Below are positions 54,911 through 64,000 of a stretch of DNA of 64,000 nt, piece after piece. The DNA is from Xanthomonas sp. 3793 (GTDB taxonomy: Bacteria; Pseudomonadota; Gammaproteobacteria; Xanthomonadales; Xanthomonadaceae). The position numbers and the translations under genes were made by a program. Position 1 is the stretch's first letter. The number at the start of each line of letters is the position of its first letter. The DNA is taken from positions 62,001-126,000 of the forward strand of contig NZ_JANTYU010000006.1 in the NCBI RefSeq assembly GCF_024806835.1, given 5' to 3'. Below the pieces are notes generated by a model. It was not told the DNA's origin. It ran no database searches and saw nothing but the letters and a program-made list of their open reading frames with translations.

Positions 54911-54936
54911 CCCCTGTGGATGGACCTGTGAATAAG
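54911..54936. promoter_or_regulatory. DnaA box upstream of dnaA
   Basis: TGTGAATAA at 54927-54935 is a perfect TTATNCACA box on the minus strand. A second near-box, TGTGGATGG, lies at 54915-54923. They sit in the divergent rpmH-dnaA promoter region and could serve autoregulation of dnaA. Confidence 0.7.
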
Positions 54937-55048
54937 TCTGGGAAAAGCCTGCCCACGGTGCTAGTCTGGTCCATCCTCTTTTCACTTCCGGGCTGCGTGC
55001 ACGGCGCCTTGCTGCGCGCCGCAGCCAGCAACAGATGATCACACTTTG

Positions 55049-56380
55049 ATGGATGCTTGGCCCCGCTGTCTGGAACGTCTCGAAGCCGAATTCCCGCCCG
55101 AAGACGTTCACACCTGGTTGAAACCCCTGCAAGCCGAAGACCGCGGCGACAGCATCGTGCTGTATGCCCCGAATGCCTTCATCGTCGACCAGGTGCGCGA
55201 ACGTTACCTGCCGCGGATCCGCGAACTGCTGGCGTACTTCGCCGGCAACGGCGAGGTGGCACTGGCGGTGGGGTCGCGCCCGCGTGCGCCGGAGCCACTG
55301 CCGGCACCGATGATCGCCCCCACCAGCGCGCCAGTGGCCGCGCCGATCGTGCCGTTTGCAGGCAACCTGGATTCGCATTACACCTTCGCCAATTTCGTGG
55401 AAGGCCGTAGCAACCAGCTTGGTCTGGCAGCGGCCATCCAGGCCGCACAGAAGCCGGGCGATCGTGCGCACAACCCGCTGCTGCTGTACGGCAGCACCGG
55501 CCTGGGCAAGACCCACCTGATGTTCGCCGCGGGCAATGCGCTGCGTCAGGCCAATCCGGCCGCCAAGGTGATGTACCTGCGCTCGGAACAGTTTTTCAGC
55601 GCGATGATCCGGGCGCTGCAGGACAAGGCGATGGACCAGTTCAAGCGCCAGTTCCAGCAGATCGATGCGCTGCTGATCGACGACATCCAGTTCTTCGCCG
55701 GCAAGGACCGCACGCAGGAAGAGTTCTTCCACACCTTCAACGCGTTGTTCGACGGCCGTCAGCAGATCATCCTCACCTGCGATCGTTACCCGCGCGAAGT
55801 CGAAGGCCTTGAGCCGCGGCTCAAGTCGCGCCTGGCCTGGGGTCTGTCGGTGGCGATCGACCCGCCGGACTTCGAAACCCGCGCGGCCATCGTGCTGGCC
55901 AAGGCGCGCGAGCGCGGTGCCGACATTCCCGACGATGTGGCGTTTTTGATCGCCAAGAAGATGCGCTCCAACGTGCGCGACCTGGAAGGCGCGCTCAACA
56001 CCCTTGTGGCGCGCGCCAACTTCACCGGGCGCTCGATCACCGTGGACTTCGCCCAGGAGACGCTGCGCGATCTGCTGCGCGCCCAGCAGCAGGCGATCGG
56101 CATCCCCAACATCCAGAAGACCGTGGCGGACTACTACGGCCTGCAGATGAAGGATCTGCTCTCCAAGCGGCGCACCCGTTCGCTGGCACGCCCGCGCCAG
56201 GTCGCGATGGCGCTGGCCAAGGAGCTGACCGAACACAGCCTGCCCGAGATCGGCGACGCGTTTGCCGGCCGCGACCACACCACCGTGCTGCATGCCTGCC
56301 GGCAGATCCGCACGCTGATGGAGGCCGACGGCAAGCTGCGCGAGGATTGGGAAAAGCTGATTCGCAAGCTCAGCGAGTAG
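55049..56380 (+). CDS. dnaA: DnaA, replication initiator
   Basis: The 443-residue protein has the N-terminal helicase-loading domain (1-80), a short Pro-rich linker (about 80-105), the AAA+ ATPase domain (Walker [15 protein letters not shown], Walker [11 protein letters not shown], arginine finger region [12 protein letters not shown]) and the DNA-binding domain with signature [19 protein letters not shown]. It opens oriC and loads DnaB. I chose the ATG at 55049 over a TTG one codon upstream. The oriC region follows directly. Confidence 0.97.
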   Translation: MDAWPRCLERLEAEFPPEDVHTWLKPLQAEDRGDSIVLYAPNAFIVDQVRERYLPRIRELLAYFAGNGEVALAVGSRPRAPEPLPAPMIAPTSAPVAAPIVPFAGNLDSHYTFANFVEGRSNQLGLAAAIQAAQKPGDRAHNPLLLYGSTGLGKTHLMFAAGNALRQANPAAKVMYLRSEQFFSAMIRALQDKAMDQFKRQFQQIDALLIDDIQFFAGKDRTQEEFFHTFNALFDGRQQIILTCDRYPREVEGLEPRLKSRLAWGLSVAIDPPDFETRAAIVLAKARERGADIPDDVAFLIAKKMRSNVRDLEGALNTLVARANFTGRSITVDFAQETLRDLLRAQQQAIGIPNIQKTVADYYGLQMKDLLSKRRTRSLARPRQVAMALAKELTEHSLPEIGDAFAGRDHTTVLHACRQIRTLMEADGKLREDWEKLIRKLSE

Positions 56381-56657
56381 GCCGTGGACGGCCCTGACGG
56401 CCCGCTTGGAGAAAAGCGTGGAAACGTTGGGGTCAAATGCGGGAGAATCTGTGGATAACGTTGCCCTGCAGGTCGAACGGAAAACTATCCACAGGTTTTA
56501 CCGCCAGACCAGGGGCACTAGTCCAACGACTTTCAGGCGCTAAATTTTCTTTGGAAACAAACAGTTATGGTGGTTATCCGCTGAAAACGGCCCTACCATC
56601 ACCACCAAGCTTTTGATTTATTCCATTATCTTTTAAAGCATAGGGGCACGGAACCAC
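56381..56657. other. oriC: oriC region (dnaA-dnaN intergenic)
   Basis: This 277-base gene-free stretch carries a perfect DnaA box TGTGGATAA (56450-56458), a one-mismatch box CTATCCACA (56485-56493) and a weak box TTATCCGCT (56574-56582). AT-rich DNA between about 56540 and 56640 (TAAATTTTC, GATTTATTCC, TTATCTTTTAAAG) would serve as unwinding element. The dnaA-dnaN intergenic region is reported to support autonomous replication in X. campestris, and gene orientation diverges around here. Confidence 0.88.
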
Positions 56658-57758
56658 ATGCGTTTTACACTGCAGCGCGAAGCCTTCCTCAAACCATTGG
56701 CCCAGGTGGTCAATGTGGTCGAACGCCGTCAAACACTGCCCGTTCTGGCCAACCTGCTGGTGCAAGTAAAGGACGGACAGGTCTCGTTGACCGGTACCGA
56801 CCTGGAAGTGGAAATGATCTCGCGCACGATGGTGGAAGACGCGCAGGACGGCGAAACCACCATCCCGGCGCGCAAACTGTTCGACATCCTGCGCGCCCTG
56901 CCCGATGGCAGCCGCGTCACCATCTCGCAGACCGGCGACAAGGTCACCGTGCAGGCCGGGCGCAGTCGCTTCACCCTGGCGACGTTGCCGGCCAATGACT
57001 TCCCGTCCGTGGACGAGGTCGAAGCGACCGAACGCGTCGCGGTGCCGGAAGCGGCGTTGAAGGAGCTGATCGAACGCACCGCGTTCGCCATGGCGCAGCA
57101 GGACGTGCGTTATTACCTCAACGGCTTGCTGTTCGACCTGCGCGACGGCTTGCTGCGTTGCGTGGCCACCGATGGTCACCGTCTGGCGCTGTGCGAAACG
57201 GAGCTTGAAAAAGCCGGTGGTGCCAAGCGCCAGATCATCGTGCCGCGAAAGGGCGTGACCGAGCTGCTGCGTCTGCTGGAAGCAGCCGACCGCGAGGTCG
57301 AGCTGGAAGTCGGTCGCAGCCATATCCGTGTCAAACGCGGCGATGTGACGTTTACCTCCAAGTTGATCGACGGCCGTTTCCCGGATTACGAAGCGGTGAT
57401 CCCGATCGGGGCCGATCGCGAGGTCAAGGTTGATCGCGAGGCGCTGCGCGCCTCGTTGCAGCGTGCGGCCATTCTGTCGAACGAAAAGTACCGCGGGGTT
57501 CGCGTCGAAGTGTCGCCTGGCCAGCTAAAGATCAGCGCGCACAATCCTGAGCAGGAAGAGGCGCAGGAAGAAATCGAAGCCGATACCAAGGTCGACGACC
57601 TGGCGATCGGCTTCAACGTGAACTACCTGCTGGATGCGCTGTCGGCACTGCGCGACGAACATGTAGTGATCCAGCTGCGGGATGCGAATTCGTCCGCGCT
57701 GGTGCGTGAGGCGAGCAGCGAGAAGTCGCGCCATGTGGTGATGCCGCTGCGTCTCTGA
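56658..57758 (+). CDS. dnaN: DnaN, DNA polymerase III beta clamp
   Basis: The 366-residue protein is a full-length sliding clamp with three similar domains: MRFTLQREAFLKPLAQVVNVVERRQTLPVLANLLV at the start, the middle domain (FAMAQQDVRYYLNGLLF, VATDGHRLALCE) and the C-terminal domain ending REASSEKSRHVVMPLRL. It tethers replicative and repair polymerases to DNA. It begins right after the oriC AT-rich segment and is followed by its own terminator. Confidence 0.98.
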   Translation: MRFTLQREAFLKPLAQVVNVVERRQTLPVLANLLVQVKDGQVSLTGTDLEVEMISRTMVEDAQDGETTIPARKLFDILRALPDGSRVTISQTGDKVTVQAGRSRFTLATLPANDFPSVDEVEATERVAVPEAALKELIERTAFAMAQQDVRYYLNGLLFDLRDGLLRCVATDGHRLALCETELEKAGGAKRQIIVPRKGVTELLRLLEAADREVELEVGRSHIRVKRGDVTFTSKLIDGRFPDYEAVIPIGADREVKVDREALRASLQRAAILSNEKYRGVRVEVSPGQLKISAHNPEQEEAQEEIEADTKVDDLAIGFNVNYLLDALSALRDEHVVIQLRDANSSALVREASSEKSRHVVMPLRL

Positions 57759-57783
57759 CGCTGCGTTCCACGTGGAACATGAG

Positions 57784-57809
57784 AGCCCGGCGAAAGCCGG
57801 GCTTTTTTG
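57784..57809 (+). terminator. Rho-independent terminator after dnaN
   Basis: AGCCCGGC, loop GAAA, GCCGGGCT, then T6, about 25 bases after the dnaN stop. It uncouples dnaN from recF. Confidence 0.93.
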
Positions 57810-58816
57810 TATCTGGAGTTTGGTGGGTTGATCCACGCTGGATTGAAACGCGACTGGCAGGGATCTGCCAACGGGATCTGTCGCGTTAGGCGAAGACTCG
57901 GCCAATGGGTCTTCTAGCCAGATCCGCTGAAGAACGATCGGAGTCCGGGCGCGGGTCCGCTATCCATACGTGTGCGGCATGTGGGTTGGGGGTCGCTGCC
58001 TTGTCACTGACCGCTTCAGTTGCATCAAGCCGCAATTGCGGTATCGGAAGCCGCTCTGCAGGAAGAGCGTTGCAAGCGCATCCAGGCACGTTGGCGGTGC
58101 TGCAGAGCGGCGCGGGAGAAGGCTGCAGTGCGAAGGCACGACTAATGGCTCTCGCACTGCCTTCGTCCGGACAGGCGCGTCGAGACTGCGCTCTGCGTTT
58201 CTCGAAGTAAGCGCACCCTCATGGTCATGTTCGACAGTGCATGCATGGAATTTCCCAAGTCCCATGTCTGCCCAGGCAGTACACGACACAATGGCGTTGG
58301 AATTGCAGAAAACCACGGCCAACTGGAGGCAACCAATTGCAACTGTCTCAGCGAAGAATGAGATCGAAGACGTACCCGCCGTGACACCTGCACGGTGCGA
58401 CCGCCCTGCCAAATGATGAACATGTTCAGCAAAAGCCGACATCTGGGATCTCTCCTCTCGATCCATTCCCTCTGCCCCGACGTGCTTTTTGAGTTATGCA
58501 CATCTAGCTTTGCTTTTGAAAATAGAAATAACTTAAGAGCTTGGTGGTGATGGTAGGGCCAGATTTCACGCAAAAGTAGGTCAAGTTATTGTTTCTGCAG
58601 TGTTTTTACGGTGCGAAACCCTGTGTTTTACCCCCTGTTTTCGATCCGGCAACCTGTGGATAAGGTGATGAGCCTGTTCAACCCGCACTTTTGTCCCCAA
58701 GTTATCCCCAGGCTGCCCGCTGATGCTTGGGCTGGGTCTTCGCACGTGTGTCGGGCCAATCACGTATCCTGCGCACCGCCCGGGAACCCGGACCACAGCC
58801 CGGAGCAGATTGATCG
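57810..58816. other. 1-kb gene-free region between dnaN and recF
   Basis: Frames exist on both strands (up to 168 codons) but none shows a domain, signal or coherent codon character. The right half is AT-richer (about 58480-58640, for example GCTTTTGAAAATAGAAATAAC) and holds a second DnaA-box cluster. Such a gap is unusual, as recF normally follows dnaN closely. Confidence 0.6.
58494..58710. promoter_or_regulatory. second DnaA-box cluster upstream of recF
   Basis: TTATGCACA (58494-58502) and TGTGGATAA (58655-58663) both match TTATNCACA perfectly, and TTATCCCCA (58702-58710) has one mismatch. AT-rich DNA lies between the first two. The cluster has more perfect boxes than the dnaA-dnaN interval. 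It may titrate DnaA, regulate recF/gyrB, or assist initiation. Confidence 0.7.
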
Positions 58817-59923
58817 ATGCACGTAGTGCGGTTGTCCATTCATCGGCTTCGCCGCTTTCAGACGGTCGAGCTCTACCCTAATAGCGCCCTGAACTTGCTG
58901 ACCGGCGACAACGGTGCGGGCAAGACCAGCGTGCTCGAAGCGCTGCACCTGATGGCCTATGGCCGTAGCTTCCGTGGGCGGGTACGCGATGGGCTGATCC
59001 AGCAAGGCGCCAGCGACCTCGAAGTCTTTGTCGAATGGCGCGAACGCACCGGAGAAGCCGGGGAACGCACACGGCGCGCAGGCCTACGTCACAGCGGGCA
59101 GGAATGGACGGGGCGGCTTGATGGTGAAGACGTCGCGCAGCTTGGCTCGCTCTGCGCTGCGTTGGCGGTCGTCACGTTCGAACCGGGGAGCCATGTCCTC
59201 ATCAGCGGAGGCGGCGAGCCGCGGCGCCGGTTCCTGGATTGGGGTTTGTTCCACGTGGAACCCGACTTCCTGGCCCTCTGGCGCCGGTATGCGCGGGCAC
59301 TCAAGCAGCGCAATGCGCTGCTCAAGCAGGGGGCACAGCCGCGTATGCTCGATGCCTGGGACCATGAACTCGCGGAATCAGGGGAGACGCTGACCTCCAG
59401 ACGCATGCGCTACCTTGATCGCCTGCAGGAACGCCTGATACCGGTCGCCACTGCGATTGCGCCCTCGCTTGGGCTATCTGCGCTGGAGTTTGCGCCGGGT
59501 TGGAAGCGCCACGAGGTGTCGCTGGCGGATGCGCTCCTGCTGGCACGCGAACGTGACCGCCAGAACGGCTATACCTCGCAAGGCCCGCACCGAGCCGACT
59601 GGGCGCCCCGCTTCGACGCGCTTCCGGGCAAGGATGCGCTGTCGCGCGGACAGGCCAAGTTGACTGCCCTGGCCTGCCTGCTTGCCCAGGCCGAGGATTT
59701 TGCCCACGAGCGCGGCGAGTGGCCGGTGATCGCACTGGACGACCTCGGCTCGGAACTGGATCGTCACCACCAGGCCGGTGTCTTGCAGCGTCTTGCTGCA
59801 GCACCAGCGCAAGTGCTGATCACCGCGACGGAAACCCCTCCAGGCCTCGCGGACGCCGGCAAGCTGCTGTATCGGTTCCACGTGGAACACGGCAACGTCA
59901 CTGGCGAGGTCGCAGCAGGCTGA
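58817..59923 (+). CDS. recF: RecF, DNA repair and replication protein
   Basis: The 368-residue protein is an SMC-like ATPase: Walker A LLTGDNGAGKTSVLEALHLM near the N-terminus, ABC signature LSRGQAKLTALACLLAQAEDF, and Walker B PVIALDDLGSELD. It loads RecA at gaps with RecO and RecR. The start ATG at 58817 fits the conserved N-terminus MHVVRLSIHRLRRF. It follows the 1-kb gap with its DnaA boxes and precedes gyrB. Confidence 0.97.
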   Translation: MHVVRLSIHRLRRFQTVELYPNSALNLLTGDNGAGKTSVLEALHLMAYGRSFRGRVRDGLIQQGASDLEVFVEWRERTGEAGERTRRAGLRHSGQEWTGRLDGEDVAQLGSLCAALAVVTFEPGSHVLISGGGEPRRRFLDWGLFHVEPDFLALWRRYARALKQRNALLKQGAQPRMLDAWDHELAESGETLTSRRMRYLDRLQERLIPVATAIAPSLGLSALEFAPGWKRHEVSLADALLLARERDRQNGYTSQGPHRADWAPRFDALPGKDALSRGQAKLTALACLLAQAEDFAHERGEWPVIALDDLGSELDRHHQAGVLQRLAAAPAQVLITATETPPGLADAGKLLYRFHVEHGNVTGEVAAG

Positions 59924-60053
59924 GGGCGCTTGGTGACCGTTGCCAGCAGCCATCAGGCGGCTGCAGAAGGCGCGATGGGACCGAAGGTACACACGAGGTC
60001 TGCCGCGCCGAGTCCTGGCCGCTCTCACCTGGCGATGAGGACGGCGGTGTTGA

Positions 60054-62624
<2,571 letters not shown>

Positions 62625-62691
62625 GCCGCCTGTGTCGCACCGGCGCAACGCAACGGCGTTGTGCCGGCGACCCGGTGTTCGCAGGACGACG

Positions 62692-63528
62692 ATGAGCACA
62701 GACCTTCCGCCCTCCCCGGCACCGCGTGGTGCTGCCGGCCGCCCCCCGCTGCCGCCCGTGTTGCTCGGTTTTTCCATCGACGTCCTGATCGCCGTCGGCC
62801 TGTTGCTGAGCCTGAGCGTGGCCGGTTTTGCGATCTGGGGGGCGATACGGGGTATCGGATATGCGCAGACCGCCAAGGCGCAGGGCCTGACGCCCTCCGC
62901 TGCCGAGGTGATGGCCGCGATCGGCCAACCCGGGGTGATGGTGCAATTGCTCACTGCCCTGGTCAGCACTGCCACACCAGCAGTGGTTCTGTATTTCTGG
63001 CGTCGCCGCGCCACGTCCGCCGAGCAGGCAGACTCGCGCGCCGCCACGCGCCGTGCGTCCACCTGGGGATGGACTGCCCTGATCGCCGCGGCGGTCTTTG
63101 TGCTCAGCAACCTGGTCAGCGTGGCGGCCTCGGCACTGGGTATCAAACCGGTGCCGACCAACCTGCCGTTGATGGAAGAAGCCATCCAGCAGTGGCCGTT
63201 GGCCCTGACGCTGTTCGCGGTGGTGATCGCCCCGGCCTACGAGGAACTGTTGTTCCGGCGCGTGTTGTTCGGTCGCCTGCTGGCTGCCGGCCGCCCGTGG
63301 CTGGGAATCGTCCTGAGCGGCGCGCTGTTTGCATTGGTGCATGAAGTGCCCGGCATCAGCGGCAATGGCCCGGCCGCCATCGCCCAGCTCTGGCTGGTCT
63401 ACGGCAGCATGGGCGCGGCCTTTGCCTGGCTGTACTGGCGCACCGGCACGCTGTGGGCGCCGATCGCCGCGCACGGTATCAACAACGCCACTGCCCTGGC
63501 CGCACTGTACTTTTTCGGGATCGGATAA
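62692..63528 (+). CDS. CPBP family intramembrane metalloprotease
   Basis: The 278-residue protein has about seven membrane helices, an N-terminal Pro/Ala-rich cytoplasmic segment and the CPBP (CAAX protease/Abi) motifs: APAYEELLFRRVLFGRL (EExxxR), ALFALVHEVPG (FxxxH) and GTLWAPIAAHGINNATA (HxxxN). The family includes type II CAAX prenyl proteases and bacteriocin-immunity-type proteins; the substrate in Xanthomonas is unknown. ATG 62692 has AGGA upstream. It follows gyrB by 67 bases and may be co-transcribed. Confidence 0.92.
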   Translation: MSTDLPPSPAPRGAAGRPPLPPVLLGFSIDVLIAVGLLLSLSVAGFAIWGAIRGIGYAQTAKAQGLTPSAAEVMAAIGQPGVMVQLLTALVSTATPAVVLYFWRRRATSAEQADSRAATRRASTWGWTALIAAAVFVLSNLVSVAASALGIKPVPTNLPLMEEAIQQWPLALTLFAVVIAPAYEELLFRRVLFGRLLAAGRPWLGIVLSGALFALVHEVPGISGNGPAAIAQLWLVYGSMGAAFAWLYWRTGTLWAPIAAHGINNATALAALYFFGIG

Positions 63529-63731
63529 GCCGGCTCAGCGCCACGGGGTATCCCGCCAGGCCATCGCGGTCGGTGTTTTTGATCCATGCGTACCCAGCGC
63601 ATACGGCGATGCAGGGCGCACCATGGGGTTTACCTGAGCGCCGATCGCCGCGTTTTGCTGGCCGATCCAGGCCGCTTGACGAAAAGTTAAGACGAGCCTG
63701 CCAAAATGGTCGCCTGATTCAGGGGGATCGA

Positions 63732-64000
63732 ATGAAAGCCAGGCTGTTGATCGTCGTTGCCGTCCTCGCGTTGACGGCATGTGCCACCACCACCTCGCCG
63801 ACCGGCCGCCGTCAGGTGGTGGGTGGAGTGTCGCAGGAGCAGCTCGACCAGTTGGGCGCGCAGTCGTTCGCGCAGACCAAGGCCAAGGAAAAAGTCAGCA
63901 CCGACGGCAGGCAGAACGCCTACGTACAGTGCGTGGTCAATGCATTGGTGGCGCAATTGCCGCCGCAGTGGCGCCAGACCCAATGGGAAACCGCGTTGTT
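63732..64000 (+). CDS. M48-family metalloprotease lipoprotein (5' part)
   Basis: The first 89 residues are in the window. They show a lipoprotein signal (MKARLLIVVAVLALTACATT, Cys 17) and text typical of the LoiP/YcaL-type M48 group (TGRRQVVGGVSQEQLDQLGAQSFAQTKAKEKVSTD, then QNAYVQCVVNALVAQLP). The HExxH site should lie beyond the window end. AGGGGGA precedes ATG 63732. These periplasmic proteases take part in outer-membrane protein quality control. Confidence 0.85.
   Translation, partial: MKARLLIVVAVLALTACATTTSPTGRRQVVGGVSQEQLDQLGAQSFAQTKAKEKVSTDGRQNAYVQCVVNALVAQLPPQWRQTQWETAL

Noticed and set aside
57960..58466. A 168-codon minus-strand frame in the dnaN-recF gap
   Set aside because: Residue composition is mixed and random-looking and overlapping frames on the other strand are equally open; there is no domain or signal.

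Overview
The window is high-GC chromosomal DNA from a plant-associated Xanthomonas. The evidence is the rpmH-rnpA-yidC / dnaA-dnaN-recF-gyrB origin block in Xanthomonas order, a roughly 900-residue lipoprotein gene between yidC and mnmE, several TonB-dependent receptors, an Svx/AvrXca-type secreted protease, and REP-like and GGGATTC-type repeats. I cannot assign a species. The replication origin lies near the right end: genes left of it (rpmH to mnmE) read leftward and genes right of it (dnaA to gyrB) read rightward.

Layout. 1-3374: mlaF(end)-mlaE-mlaD-mlaC-mlaB-mlaA, the retrograde phospholipid transport operon. 3572-6887: glutathione peroxidase with a small membrane protein, a Cys-rich lipoprotein, two REP hairpins and rmuC. 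7563-12848: a medium-chain dehydrogenase divergent from a LysR regulator, a small conserved protein, a glutathione S-transferase and an APC amino-acid permease. 13139-16816: a GH92 alpha-mannosidase beside the surviving 3' scrap of a TonB receptor, then a DUF2628 membrane protein. 17087-23024: a GAF-PAS-PAS-GGDEF diguanylate cyclase, then an MFS transporter, glycerate kinase and cdaR locus for sugar acids.

23498-32117: an M19 dipeptidase, a small periplasmic protein, and a sigma factor / FecR / FecA-type receptor / Ntn-hydrolase acylase cell-surface signalling operon. 32694-36692: the Svx/AvrXca-like metalloprotease, a small membrane protein and rlmI. 36751-37909: a TerC membrane protein behind a yybP-ykoY (Mn2+) riboswitch. 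37916-39454: a heptamer array, a tandem 212-bp duplication with nested hairpins, and a rhomboid protease. 39541-44235: glycerophosphodiesterase, TonB receptor and class A acid phosphatase, possibly a phosphate-ester scavenging group. 45001-48060: an Oar-like TonB receptor with lower GC than its surroundings.

48167-64000: mnmE, the deacetylase-caspase-TPR lipoprotein, yidC, rnpA, rpmH, dnaA, oriC, dnaN, about 1 kb without a gene but with a second DnaA-box cluster, recF, gyrB, a CPBP membrane protease and the start of an M48 lipoprotein protease. The most unusual items are the deacetylase-caspase-TPR lipoprotein, the receptor-signalled acylase operon, the Mn2+ riboswitch, the AvrXca-like protease, and the split distribution of DnaA boxes around the origin. 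I saw no tRNA, rRNA, CRISPR array or intact insertion sequence.
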